Positions 16,566 to 26,486 of a stretch of DNA of 40,157 nt are shown in pieces. Each line of letters starts with the position of its first letter. Positions within the stretch are counted from its first letter, which is position 1. The notes under the pieces were generated by a model. It did not search any database and was not told where the DNA came from. It saw only the letters and a list, made by a program, of their open reading frames with translations. Both the position numbers and the translations under genes were made by a program. The DNA comes from an uncultured Octadecabacter sp. GTDB taxonomy: Bacteria > Pseudomonadota > Alphaproteobacteria > Rhodobacterales > Rhodobacteraceae. The stretch covers positions 1 to 40,157 of the forward strand of contig CALBVZ010000091.1 in NCBI GenBank assembly GCA_937969445.1, read 5' to 3'.

Positions 16566-17024
16566 ATGACACAATCCAAAGCACGCCCCGTCCGCATCGC
16601 AGCCCGCGCCATCATCCTGCACGACAACAAACTGCTGCTGGTCAACGCCTACAAAGGCCGCGGTGATTTGTGGTGCGCACCGGGTGGCGGCGCGGAAGCC
16701 CACCAAAGCCTTCCCGAAAACCTCGTGCGTGAGGTGATGGAAGAAACGGGGCTGACAGTTGCGGTCGGTGCCCCCTGCCTGATCAACGAGTTTCACGACC
16801 CAAATGGGACATTTCATCAGGTCGAAGTGTTCTTTCGCTGTACGCTTACGTCCGGCCAATTGGACGACACTTGGCAAGACCCCGAACACATCGTGAGCCT
16901 TCGCCGCTGGGCCACGCGGGATGAAATCACGAATCTAAAGGTGCGTCCGAAATCACTGGCAGCGGTGGCGTGGGGTGACGGGGATGTGTTGGTCTATGAT
17001 CCGTTAGAGGCGATATTACCGTAA
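16566..17024 (+). CDS. Nudix hydrolase
   Basis: 152 aa from ATG 16566. The Nudix box is [24 protein letters not shown]-like: the REVMEETGL catalytic helix is intact, but the glutamate usually found ahead of the x7 spacer is Gln (HQS instead of GES). A strand-rich N-terminus ([17 protein letters not shown]) precedes it. It cleaves a nucleoside diphosphate linked to X; the substrate is unknown. No clear Shine-Dalgarno is visible because the leader is filled by the interleaved repeats. A strong terminator follows. Confidence 0.92.
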   Translation: MTQSKARPVRIAARAIILHDNKLLLVNAYKGRGDLWCAPGGGAEAHQSLPENLVREVMEETGLTVAVGAPCLINEFHDPNGTFHQVEVFFRCTLTSGQLDDTWQDPEHIVSLRRWATRDEITNLKVRPKSLAAVAWGDGDVLVYDPLEAILP

Positions 17025-17025
17025 C

Positions 17026-17060
17026 GAAAAAGGGCGCCCCGTTTGGGACGCCCTTCTTTA
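17026..17060 (+). terminator. Rho-independent terminator of the Nudix gene
   Basis: AAGGGCG-CCCC and GGGA-CGCCCTT form a stem around GTTT, followed by CTTTATTTC. It starts just after the stop codon. Confidence 0.85.
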
Positions 17061-17121
17061 TTTCTTGGCTCACGGGTCACGTCTCTCGATGTTTCTTTGA
17101 AACACCTGCCGACTTGCTTCC

Positions 17122-18800
<1,679 letters not shown>

Positions 18801-18839
18801 TTAGCTCCTTTGAATATTTCGAATGAGGGTCAGGTCCGA

Positions 18840-19127
18840 TTAGGACAGGATGCCCATGATGTCGGATTCTTTCATCATCAACAGCTCTTCGCCGTCGATG
18901 GTGATTTCTGTGCCGGACCATTTGCCGAACAACACTTTGTCACCAGCTTTAACAGCCATTGGGACAAGCTCGCCGTTGTCTTTACGTGCGCCTTCGCCCA
19001 CGGAAATGACTTCGCCTTCGGCTGGTTTTTCTTTTGCTGCGTCTGGGATGATCAGGCCGCCAGCGGTCTTTTCTTCACCTTCTGTGCGGCGAACAAGAAC
19101 GCGATCGTGAAGCGGTGTAAAAGCCAT
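18840..19127 (-). CDS. groS: Co-chaperonin GroES
   Basis: 95 aa with [22 protein letters not shown], the mobile-loop region, and the [16 protein letters not shown] end. It is the lid of the GroEL chamber and the first gene of groESL. Shine-Dalgarno GGAG lies just upstream of the ATG. Confidence 0.99.
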   Translation of the reverse strand: MAFTPLHDRVLVRRTEGEEKTAGGLIIPDAAKEKPAEGEVISVGEGARKDNGELVPMAVKAGDKVLFGKWSGTEITIDGEELLMMKESDIMGILS

Positions 19128-19179
19128 GTTGAGGCTCCTTGCTATGCAATTTCAATTCATTAGCCCCGATTCAGGGCCA

Positions 19180-19206
19180 TTAGCACTCACACCATGCGAG
19201 TGCTAG
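19180..19206. promoter_or_regulatory. CIRCE element (HrcA operator) of groESL
   Basis: TTAGCACTC-N9-GAGTGCTAG differs from the CIRCE consensus (TTAGCACTC-N9-GAGTGCTAA) at one base. HrcA represses groESL here until heat or client load inactivates it. It lies 53-79 bp upstream of the groES start. Confidence 0.93.
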
Positions 19207-19214
19207 CAGCGGAT

Positions 19215-19242
19215 TGGTAAGCAAACCCCAGATACGAGTCAA
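19215..19242 (-). promoter_or_regulatory. Candidate groESL promoter
   Basis: On the minus strand TTGACT, 16 bases, TACCAA, placing the transcription start at the edge of CIRCE, as expected for HrcA control. Confidence 0.5.
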
Positions 19243-19513
19243 CAGCGCGTTTTGAGATTCTGGTGCCGCTTCGGAAAACACATGTGTCCAGAGACTGATC
19301 TCCACGCATGAAAGGTCCGCTGTGCGGGACGAAGTTGCCAATTCGCTGCGATCTCATCTAACGGCTGCTATAGTTCATTCGCGCTGTTCTAAATTTTCTG
19401 CACCGCTTCTTTTTGGTCGAAAAAACCAGTGTCACCCATCTGTATGACAAACGCTTTGCACAACAGAGTTTATGCATTGGATCGTCAATAACCATTCTAG
19501 AGGACAGTCATCA
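19243..19513. other. Intergenic stretch between groESL and the PPOX gene
   Basis: No gene seen. The last 20 bases hold the GAGGA Shine-Dalgarno of the next gene. Confidence 0.5.
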
Positions 19514-20167
19514 ATGAATCCGCAGACCACATTGAACCCCGCGCATCTGATCAAAGACGAGCAGGATCTGAGACGCACATTTTCTGCCACACATGATATC
19601 GCGCTCAAGAAGTGTCTCAATCATGTGGACGATCACGCGAAGGCCTTCATTGAACGGTCGCCCTTTGTATGTATCGGGACGCAATCCCAAGAAGGCGCTG
19701 CCGATGTTAGCCCCAGAGGGGACCCCTGTGGTTTCGTCAAGATACTGGACGATAGGACTTTACTGATCCCCGATCGCCCTGGAAACAACCGCCTTGATAC
19801 GCTCACAAATATTCTAACTAACCAAAGCGTAGGCCTGTTGTTCATGGTGCCCGGATTTGATGACACAATGCGGGTCAATGGAGCGGCGGAACTGACACGC
19901 GACCCTGCCCTGCTTGCTCTAATGCCGGTCAATGACCGGATGCCGGGGCTTGCGATTGTCGTCCACGTGCATGAGGTTTTCATCCATTGCGCCAAAGCGT
20001 TCAGACGCGCAAAACTCTGGGATCATGGCCAGCATCAGGACAGGCGCGAATTCCCTTCGCTCATGAAGATCATCCTGGATCAGACGACAGGCGCGCCCGA
20101 CGATGTAACCGAAATGGAAGAGCTGGATCGCGGGTTGGAGCAGGAATATCGGCAGACGATGTATTAG
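19514..20167 (+). CDS. Pyridoxamine 5'-phosphate oxidase-like FMN-binding protein (TIGR04025 type)
   Basis: 217 aa from ATG 19514 with GAGGA 10 bases upstream. The split-barrel flavin fold is shown by KAFIERSPFVCIGTQS, GAADVSPRGDPCGFVKIL, the DRPGNNRLDTLTNIL segment and VGLLFMVPG, then a VHEVFIHCAKAFRRAKLW block near residue 170. These match the DR2398-like PPOX group. The reaction is unknown; related proteins reduce or bind FMN/F420-type cofactors. It converges on the LuxR-type gene with a 10-bp gap. Confidence 0.88.
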   Translation: MNPQTTLNPAHLIKDEQDLRRTFSATHDIALKKCLNHVDDHAKAFIERSPFVCIGTQSQEGAADVSPRGDPCGFVKILDDRTLLIPDRPGNNRLDTLTNILTNQSVGLLFMVPGFDDTMRVNGAAELTRDPALLALMPVNDRMPGLAIVVHVHEVFIHCAKAFRRAKLWDHGQHQDRREFPSLMKIILDQTTGAPDDVTEMEELDRGLEQEYRQTMY

Positions 20168-20177
20168 ACGCCGCGGG

Positions 20178-21227
20178 TCAAAGCCCGTGTTGGTCCGCGT
20201 TCAGCAATAACCTGACGAGGGCGGGCTGCGATCTTATTCCTGTTTTGTCATAGATCCGCTGCAGATGCGTTTTCGCGGTATTGCGGCTGATGCCAAGCGT
20301 CGCTGCTGCTGATCCGATATCCTTGCCATCTACCAAGTTCCGGATCAGGCCTTTTTGCGCATCGGACAGGCGGTACACGTGTGCCGCGATGTCGAGTTTC
20401 CGATCCAGCCGTACCGGATCATCGAACGTGATCAACAGCTTGCCATCACGCAGGATCGCCCAACAAATCTGGGCCAGTCCAGTAGCATCCTGCCCCATCG
20501 CAATGGCCCGTGTTGCCACCTCGCCCTGGATACAGAGCGTTGTGCGGTCACGGATCGACGCGATCCAGGACAACGTGTTCAGCAGCTCTTTCTGCACGTC
20601 GGGGCTCGCGAAATGAAGATGCTTGTTTTGCACGGTAATCAGGGGATGGGCCGCCAAGCAATTTCGCGCGGCCTCGTTCATCTCTAAAATGTGCGCAGTT
20701 TCATCAACTTCAAAACAGGGCGCATGTTTGTCGTCGGCCTGAAACTGGCTTTCGACCAGGCAAGTGATTTTCCATACACCACCTACCTTGTGCAAGATCT
20801 TGAGTTGATGATAGCGCCCTGCCATCTCACTTGGGATACTGTTTGCATCGCCGACCTGTTCATAGGTGACCCACGCCATTTTATCGCTGATGACTACATT
20901 CATGTTCTCTTTGCGCAGCGCAGTTGGTTCGCGCAGTTCGGGGTTCGCAGTCATGATACGCTGCATCTGGGCGCGCACCTCTGGACCAGACACAACCGTC
21001 ACGCCGGCACCTACATGAGCGTTGATGCGTTGAATACCCGGCATGTCACACCATTGGCGGGCCCAAGCCTCATAATCGCGTTTGAGGTAGGCGTGCGTCT
21101 CAGCATCGATGACGGTCAAAATAGCTTTACGGTCGTCTTCGGGGGCTTCCAATTGATCGATGCCTTCTTGATACTGGTCATGGTGGACCGCCAGATTTTC
21201 GCAAACTCTGACACCCTTAGCGTACAT
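20178..21227 (-). CDS. LuxR-type regulator with N-terminal NTF2/SnoaL-like domain
   Basis: 349 aa in three parts. Residues about 30-165 look like an NTF2/SnoaL-like pocket (AILTVIDAETHAYLKRDYEAWARQW, GVTVVSGPEVRAQM, YHQLKILHKVGGVWKI). The middle (170-280) is PAS-like (ILEMNEAARNCLA). The C-terminus (about 285-345) is a LuxR helix-turn-helix (RLSDAQKGLIRNLVDGKDIGSAAATLGISRNTAKTHLQRIYDKTGI). The ligand is unknown. Possible targets are itself and the convergent PPOX gene. Confidence 0.85.
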   Translation of the reverse strand: MYAKGVRVCENLAVHHDQYQEGIDQLEAPEDDRKAILTVIDAETHAYLKRDYEAWARQWCDMPGIQRINAHVGAGVTVVSGPEVRAQMQRIMTANPELREPTALRKENMNVVISDKMAWVTYEQVGDANSIPSEMAGRYHQLKILHKVGGVWKITCLVESQFQADDKHAPCFEVDETAHILEMNEAARNCLAAHPLITVQNKHLHFASPDVQKELLNTLSWIASIRDRTTLCIQGEVATRAIAMGQDATGLAQICWAILRDGKLLITFDDPVRLDRKLDIAAHVYRLSDAQKGLIRNLVDGKDIGSAAATLGISRNTAKTHLQRIYDKTGIRSQPALVRLLLNADQHGL

Positions 21228-21418
21228 GGGCCGATTTCTTAGTCAATTGTCGACCCACGCTGTCACTTTATGTGTGCGTTGGAAGCAATGGTGCCCAACG
21301 CCACACGTTCAAAGCGTCGCGTTTCTCAGCTTGGAAATTGCCATTCGTCAATGGCGCAGCAACGGTCGCTCTGGGTTCAAAGCTGCCCTTCGCTGCGAAT
21401 GCACGGACACACTCTGGC

Positions 21419-22075
21419 CTAAACCCCACCCCAATCTTTGATCCCTTGCTGGCCCTGCGCCGTCAGCCCGTAGACGCCCTTTTCGACCTTTTCGAACCAG
21501 CCGTAATGGTTGTCCCGCATGATTGAGGTTGCGGTCTTCACGCCAGTTGCCTTGGCCACTAACGCGCCCTTTTCTGCACCGGTATTCACCAGATACAACG
21601 CGCATTTCAACGCATCCTGCCTATACCCTGTCACGATCCCATGCCGTGTCGCGCCGCCCTCGTTTGGGTCACCGTCTAACCGGTCGAACTCGCGCAACAT
21701 CTTGGTCTTCTTTTTCTTGATCTTGCGTGCGGCATAGGGTCCCGGATCGGCCAAGGCTTCAACGAACCCATCGCGCAACCGCACCGTTAAAACGCCCAAG
21801 CCCAAACGGCGTGCCAGTTTGACGTTGTTGCGCAACGCCTTACCCTTACCACCCGCGGGCACGGCGACATAAACCTCATCCGTGACGGCCAGCCGATCAA
21901 TCCCTTGGTGAAACAGCGCCAACGAAAACCCGAGCTTCAGTTCAACCACAACCAATTCATCACCGCGCCGCGCGACAATATCCGCCGCGCCGACCTCGCC
22001 CTTCACGTCATACCCTTGCCGCTGAAGATAGGCTTTCACGGGGGCGTATAGATCTGCTTCGCGGGATTTGCTCAT
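21419..22075 (-). CDS. DUF2161 domain-containing PD-(D/E)XK-type protein
   Basis: 218 aa from ATG 22075 (MSKSREADLYAPVKAYLQRQGY); the ORF-track start at 22192 would overlap the divergent YjbR gene. Residues 20-50 hold a nuclease-like core (EVGAADIVARRGDELVVVELKLGFS) with the D and ExK of the PD-(D/E)XK fold. The C-terminus is a winged-helix-like segment (TGVKTATSIMRDNHYGWFEKVEKGVYGLT). The family is common in Rhodobacteraceae and uncharacterised to my knowledge. Confidence 0.88.
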   Translation of the reverse strand: MSKSREADLYAPVKAYLQRQGYDVKGEVGAADIVARRGDELVVVELKLGFSLALFHQGIDRLAVTDEVYVAVPAGGKGKALRNNVKLARRLGLGVLTVRLRDGFVEALADPGPYAARKIKKKKTKMLREFDRLDGDPNEGGATRHGIVTGYRQDALKCALYLVNTGAEKGALVAKATGVKTATSIMRDNHYGWFEKVEKGVYGLTAQGQQGIKDWGGV

Positions 22076-22129
22076 GCCCGCCAGATTAACAACATTTACA
22101 CCCATGAACCAAGCCACCAAACTGCCCCT

Positions 22130-22483
22130 ATGACCCGCGATGACATCATGGCCTTTTGCGCCGCCCTGCCCCAATCGACCCACGTCATCCAATGGGGCAA
22201 CTCCGACGTCTGGAAAGTCGGTGGTAAATTGTTCGCTGTTTTAGGTTGGAACGACGGCGAAACAGCGGTGACTTTCAAAGTCACCCCCATCGCATTTGAG
22301 GTCCTGCCGGAAACGCCGGGCATCCGCCCCGCGCCCTACCTCGCTTCGCGCGGTATGAAGTGGTTGCAAGACACCCGCGCGCCAGGATTGTCAGACGCCG
22401 AGCTGCAAAACCACATCACCTATTCCTACGAGATGGCCATCGACGCTCTTTCCAAGAAAAAGCGTGCCGAACTGGGGTTGTGA
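22130..22483 (+). CDS. MmcQ/YjbR family protein
   Basis: 117 aa with TRDDIMAFCAALPQSTHVIQWG, the KVGGKLFAVL strand and RPAPYLASRGMKW, the family's compact CyaY-like fold. Function unresolved; DNA binding has been proposed for the family. It is divergent from the DUF2161 gene across 54 bp. Confidence 0.92.
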   Translation: MTRDDIMAFCAALPQSTHVIQWGNSDVWKVGGKLFAVLGWNDGETAVTFKVTPIAFEVLPETPGIRPAPYLASRGMKWLQDTRAPGLSDAELQNHITYSYEMAIDALSKKKRAELGL

Positions 22484-22523
22484 GACCTTCGCGCGACACA
22501 TAGGCGCGTTGCGTTTGCGGCGG

Positions 22524-22552
22524 GTGACAACGCGAAATAGCCCGCCTATAAC
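22524..22552 (+). promoter_or_regulatory. Candidate sigma-70 promoter of ppaC
   Basis: GTGACA, 17 bases, TATAAC, ending 36 bases before the ppaC ATG. Confidence 0.6.
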
Positions 22553-22588
22553 GCGGCCAAATCGACGCTTTGAAAGGTGTATCACCCC

Positions 22589-23506
22589 ATGACCACTCTC
22601 GTTTTCGGCCACAAGGCCCCCGACACAGACTCCTTAGGTTCCGCACTTATCTGGGACTGGTTCCTCAACCACACAGGCACACCTGCAAAAGCCGTTTTGC
22701 TTGGCACACCAAACACCGAAGCGGCGTTTGTTGCTGAAAAATGGGGCTTCGCACAACCTGACATCATCGACGATCTTGCCGACGATCAGGACTGCGTTAT
22801 CGTTGACACCAACAACCCAGCTGAACTGCCTGCAAACATCAATGGTGCGAACATCACCGCGATCATCGACCACCATAAATTGGTCGGCGGTCTGGAAACC
22901 AAAGGCCCGATCGACATCACAGTGCGCCCGCTGGCCTGCACCGCGACAATCATGCACGACCTGATGGGCGAACACGCAGCGCACATGCCTGACAACGTTA
23001 AGGGCCTGATGCTCAGCTGTATTCTGTCCGACACGCTGGAATTCCGCTCCCCGACGACCACGGACACAGACAAAGCACTGGCCGAAAAACTGGCTGGTGA
23101 GCTGAACCTCTCAATCGCGGATTACGCGACAGAAATGTTCGCCGCGAAATCCGATGTTTCCGCGTTCTCTGACGCCGAACTGCTGCGTATGGATTCAAAG
23201 GAATTCACCGTCGACGGCACCAAATTCCGCGTCTCCGTTTTGGAAACAACTGCTCCGGCCATCGTACTGGATCGCAAAGCATCCATCATGAACAGCATGA
23301 CCGACGTGGCAACTGAGGACGGTGTTGACCAAGTGCTGTTGTTCGTCGTGGACATCCTGAATGAAGAAGCCACGCTTCTGGTGCCAAACGACATGGTCAA
23401 GTCCGTGGCTGAAAAGTCTTTCGACGTGACGGTGTCTGGCGACAACGTTGTCTTGCCTGGCGTTATGAGCCGCAAAAAGCAGATCATTCCTTCCCTGAAG
23501 GTCTAA
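22589..23506 (+). CDS. ppaC: Manganese-dependent inorganic pyrophosphatase (family II)
   Basis: 305 aa from ATG 22589 (MTTLVFGHKAPDTDSLGSAL). DHH-superfamily motifs: GHKAPDTDS (metal ligands His and Asp), VDTNNPAEL, DHHKLV near residue 92, and the C-terminal DHHA2 domain ending SRKKQIIP. It hydrolyses pyrophosphate to phosphate in the cytoplasm. A strong terminator follows. Confidence 0.97.
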   Translation: MTTLVFGHKAPDTDSLGSALIWDWFLNHTGTPAKAVLLGTPNTEAAFVAEKWGFAQPDIIDDLADDQDCVIVDTNNPAELPANINGANITAIIDHHKLVGGLETKGPIDITVRPLACTATIMHDLMGEHAAHMPDNVKGLMLSCILSDTLEFRSPTTTDTDKALAEKLAGELNLSIADYATEMFAAKSDVSAFSDAELLRMDSKEFTVDGTKFRVSVLETTAPAIVLDRKASIMNSMTDVATEDGVDQVLLFVVDILNEEATLLVPNDMVKSVAEKSFDVTVSGDNVVLPGVMSRKKQIIPSLKV

Positions 23507-23522
23507 TCCTAAACACATTCTT

Positions 23523-23562
23523 AAAAAGGGGCGTCGACCATTCGGTTCGGCGCCCTTTTTTT
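23523..23562 (+). terminator. Rho-independent terminator of ppaC
   Basis: AAAAAGGGGCGTCGACC pairs with the CGGTTCGGCGCCCTTTTTTT side (GGGCG/CGCCC core), followed by a T-run. Confidence 0.88.
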
Positions 23563-23574
23563 CTGCGCCCGCGG

Positions 23575-23629
23575 TATGTACAGGGTGTGTACAGCTTGTG
23601 TACGCAGTGTGTACGGCCTGTGCCCGCTA
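23575..23629 (+). repeat. Five tandem 11-bp repeats (TGTGTACNNNN) before the HAD gene
   Basis: Units: TATGTACAGGG, TGTGTACAGCT, TGTGTACGCAG, TGTGTACGGCC and a worn TGTGCCCGCTA. The first seven bases are conserved and the last four vary. The period is exactly 11 bp, about one helical turn, so all cores face the same side of DNA. The array ends 15 bases before the HAD start codon. It reads as a binding array or iteron-like operator. The 11-bp period is not a codon multiple, which argues against it being coding. Confidence 0.8.
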
Positions 23630-23644
23630 ACAAAAGGTAAATCC

Positions 23645-24517
23645 ATGTCCCAAATCGTTAAAACCTTCGCCGAAATTTCCGACCGTTATGACGTGGCTTT
23701 CGTCGACCTTTGGGGCTGCATGCACAACGGAATTACCCCGTTTGAGGGCGCGGTTTCTGCGATGACTTCTGACCGCGAACGTGGCGGTAAGGTCGTGCTG
23801 GTCACAAACTCGCCACGCCCATGGGACAGCGTTGCACAGCAGCTTTTGGATATGGGCATGGCGCAATGTTGGGACGCGATTGCAACGTCGGGCGACTCTG
23901 CACGCGCGGCGATGTTCCGCGGCATTGTTGGCGAAAAGGTCTACTTCATGGGCGAAACCCCGCGTGATGACGACTTCTTCAAGCCCCTCAGCATCATTGA
24001 AAATCCTGTGGATATTCAAAAGGTTCCGCTGGATCAGGCCGACGGTATCGTTTGCTGCGGCCCGTTCGACACCCAAGCCGACGTCGACGTGAACCGCGCT
24101 GATTTTCTTTATGCGAAATCCAAGGGCCTAAAGCTGCTTTGTGCGAACCCAGATATCATCGTTGATCGTGGCGAGACCCGTGAATGGTGCGCCGGTGCGC
24201 TGGCTGCGTTGTATACGGAAATGGGTGGTGAAAGCCTCTACTTCGGCAAACCGCACCCGCCCATCTATGATCTCGCCCGCCGCCGGTACGCAGCCTTAGA
24301 CGGATCGTTAACAGATCCACGTATTATCGCCATTGGGGATGGGATTCGCACGGACATTCTTGGTGCCCAACAAGAAGACATCGACAGCCTTTTCATCACC
24401 GGCGGCCTCGCCGCAATGGAAACAAAGACTGTCGATCAACCGGATGAAACAGCGCTAAACGACTATATTAAAAGCGAAAAAGTCACACCAACCCACGCGA
24501 TCGGCTTTCTAAGATAA
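23645..24517 (+). CDS. TIGR01459 family HAD-type hydrolase
   Basis: 290 aa from ATG 23645, preceded by AAAAGGTAA; the ORF-track start at 23576 would translate the repeat array. HAD motifs: I = FVDLWGCMHNG (the family's DxWGxxHxG form), II = VLVTNSPRP, III/IV = YFGKPHPPIYDLA and IAIGDGIRTDILGA. It belongs with NagD-like class IIA phosphatases. The substrate is unknown. It heads a same-strand run (HAD, MaoC, ribF, YcgN, threonine aldolase). Confidence 0.93.
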   Translation: MSQIVKTFAEISDRYDVAFVDLWGCMHNGITPFEGAVSAMTSDRERGGKVVLVTNSPRPWDSVAQQLLDMGMAQCWDAIATSGDSARAAMFRGIVGEKVYFMGETPRDDDFFKPLSIIENPVDIQKVPLDQADGIVCCGPFDTQADVDVNRADFLYAKSKGLKLLCANPDIIVDRGETREWCAGALAALYTEMGGESLYFGKPHPPIYDLARRRYAALDGSLTDPRIIAIGDGIRTDILGAQQEDIDSLFITGGLAAMETKTVDQPDETALNDYIKSEKVTPTHAIGFLR

Positions 24518-24529
24518 GTTAAGAATGCC

Positions 24530-24560
24530 TTGACAAATGCTGCATCTGCAAAGTAATAAT
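24530..24560 (+). promoter_or_regulatory. Candidate sigma-70 promoter of the MaoC gene
   Basis: TTGACA, 18 bases, TAATAAT in an AT-rich gap, ending 39 bases before the MaoC start. Confidence 0.5.
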
Positions 24561-24599
24561 ATTTCAACTATCACCGCATAGAAGATTTTTTGTTACTCG

Positions 24600-25055
24600 A
24601 TGGATGACAGCATGCTCGACAATGACCCACGCGGAACCGTCTGTATTGAAGATATCGAAATCGGCATGTCGCGTTCTTTGCGCAAGATGATCACCGATCG
24701 CGACATCGAAATGTTCGCCGAGATTTCGACGGACCATAATCCCGTCCATCTTGATGATGATTATGCCAACGAGACGATTTTTGAAGGCCGCATCGCCCAC
24801 GGCATGCTGACAGCGGGCCTGATCTCGGCGGTTATTGGTGAACAATTGCCAGGCCACGGCACGGTCTATCTTGGCCAGACCCTTAAATTCTTGGCCCCTG
24901 TGCGTCCTGGCGACATGGTGGATGCCATTGTAACCGTCACCGACATGGACATCGGCAAGCGCCGCGTCACCATGGATACCCACTGCGAAATCGACGGTAA
25001 GAAGGTCCTTAAGGGCGAAGCAATCGTTCTCGCACCCTCGCGTAAATTCGACTGA
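24600..25055 (+). CDS. MaoC family dehydratase (hotdog fold)
   Basis: 151 aa. The hydratase-2 motif is intact: DHNPVHLDDDYA followed by IAHGMLTAGLIS, giving the catalytic Asp/His pair near residues 46-51, with the LGQTLKFLAPVRPGD strand after it. It probably hydrates enoyl-CoA or a similar thioester with R stereochemistry. Start ATG 24600; ATG 24612 is an alternative. Confidence 0.9.
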   Translation: MDDSMLDNDPRGTVCIEDIEIGMSRSLRKMITDRDIEMFAEISTDHNPVHLDDDYANETIFEGRIAHGMLTAGLISAVIGEQLPGHGTVYLGQTLKFLAPVRPGDMVDAIVTVTDMDIGKRRVTMDTHCEIDGKKVLKGEAIVLAPSRKFD

Positions 25056-25090
25056 CTTGAACCTCGCGCACGGGCGCGTTACCCAACCAC

Positions 25091-26023
25091 ATGCGCATCA
25101 TTCGTGACCCATTTTTTATAGCCCCCGAAGATCGCGGCGCAGCTGCGGCCATCGGTAATTTTGACGGCGTCCATCTTGGTCATCAAGCGGTGATCGACCT
25201 GACGCGCAGCGTCGCGAACGGCGCCCCTTTGGGTATCCTCACGTTTGAACCGCACCCCCGCGAATACTTCGCTCCAGACGCCCCGCCCTTTCGCCTCATG
25301 AATGCGGCATCCAAGGCAAGCCGCCTTGAAAAACTAGGTGTGGAGCGTCTGTATCAAGTACCATTCAACGAAGCCCTTGCTGCCCTTACGCCTGAAGAAT
25401 TTGCGCAAACTATTATCAAAGATCACCTGGGTTTGACCCATGTCGTTGTGGGCGAGGATTTTTGCTTCGGGCAAGGTCGCGCCGGGACGGCCGAAGACCT
25501 GAAAGCCTTCGGCGAAACGATGGGTTTTGGCGTGACGATTGCCCCAATGCTTGCGACTGCCACCGGCGATGTATCCTCCACCGCGATCCGCCAATCGCTC
25601 GCAGACGGCAGCCCTCGCGTTGCCGCCGAAATGTTGGGCCATTGGCACCGGATTGATGGCCCCGTCATCTCGGGTGAACAACGCGGTCGTGACCTTGGGT
25701 ATCCGACTGCCAATATGTCCATCGACGGACTGCATCCGCCAAAGTTTGGCGTTTACGCGGTGAAAGTCGACGTTCTCGAGGGGCCGCATAAAGGCACCTA
25801 CGATGGCGCGGCCTCAATCGGTATTCGCCCAATGTTTGAAGGCGACGTACCAAATTGCGAAACATATCTCTTTGATTTTTCAGGTGACCTTTACGGCGCA
25901 CGCCTTAGCATCGCGCTGGTGGACTACCTACGCGGCGAAGAAACATTTGATGGCCTTGATGCGTTGATCGCCCAAATCGACGCGGATTGCGTACGTGCCC
26001 GCGAGATCCTGAGCGATGTCTGA
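25091..26023 (+). CDS. ribF: Bifunctional riboflavin kinase / FAD synthetase
   Basis: 310 aa, normal length. N-terminal FAD synthetase (nucleotidyltransferase) with IGNFDGVHLGHQAVI and the late SSTAIRQSL; C-terminal flavokinase with RGRDLGYPTANM and a GVYAVKV strand. It makes FMN then FAD from riboflavin. It overlaps the YcgN gene by 8 bp. Confidence 0.97.
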   Translation: MRIIRDPFFIAPEDRGAAAAIGNFDGVHLGHQAVIDLTRSVANGAPLGILTFEPHPREYFAPDAPPFRLMNAASKASRLEKLGVERLYQVPFNEALAALTPEEFAQTIIKDHLGLTHVVVGEDFCFGQGRAGTAEDLKAFGETMGFGVTIAPMLATATGDVSSTAIRQSLADGSPRVAAEMLGHWHRIDGPVISGEQRGRDLGYPTANMSIDGLHPPKFGVYAVKVDVLEGPHKGTYDGAASIGIRPMFEGDVPNCETYLFDFSGDLYGARLSIALVDYLRGEETFDGLDALIAQIDADCVRAREILSDV

Positions 26024-26486
26024 TCCCATCGATCGCAGCGACATCCGGCCAGAGTTTTGGTCAAACATCCCCCTATCGAAACTGACCAAGACCGAATGGG
26101 AAGCCCTGTGTGACGGCTGCGGAAAATGCTGCCTGAATAAGCTAGAAGATGAGGACAGCGGTGAGGTCGTGATGACCCGAGTGGCGTGCAAACTGCTTGA
26201 TGACAGCAGCTGCCACTGTTCGCTTTACCCGAAGCGCCACCAGTATGTGCCCGAATGTATCGTGCTGACCCCGAAGACGATTGAAGACAATATGTACTGG
26301 CTGCCGCAAACTTGCGCCTATCGCCTTGTATTTGAGGGGAAGAACCTTTTCCATTGGCATCCATTGGTATCGGGCAACGCGCAATCCGTGCATGATGCGG
26401 GCGTGTCGGTACAGGGCCTGACCATATCTGAGGCCAACACCCCAGAAGACGACTGGGAAGATCATATCATTGAGGAGCCACTCTAA
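26016..26486 (+). CDS. YcgN family cysteine-cluster protein
   Basis: 156 aa. Cys pattern CDGCGKCC near residue 34, then ACKLLDDSSCHCSLY and PEC, with LPQTCAYR later; this is the YcgN/UPF0153-like CxxCxxCC family, which probably binds a metal or Fe-S cluster. Its start overlaps ribF and its stop touches the threonine aldolase start (TAATG), so it lies mid-operon. Confidence 0.93.
   Translation: MSDPIDRSDIRPEFWSNIPLSKLTKTEWEALCDGCGKCCLNKLEDEDSGEVVMTRVACKLLDDSSCHCSLYPKRHQYVPECIVLTPKTIEDNMYWLPQTCAYRLVFEGKNLFHWHPLVSGNAQSVHDAGVSVQGLTISEANTPEDDWEDHIIEEPL

Noticed and set aside
16488-16889. N-terminal extension of the hydrolase ORF
   Set aside because: It runs antisense through the Nudix gene; the signal peptide begins at 16487.
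22076-22192. Upstream start of the DUF2161 gene
   Set aside because: It would overlap the divergent YjbR coding region; MSKSREADLY at 22075 is the family-like start.
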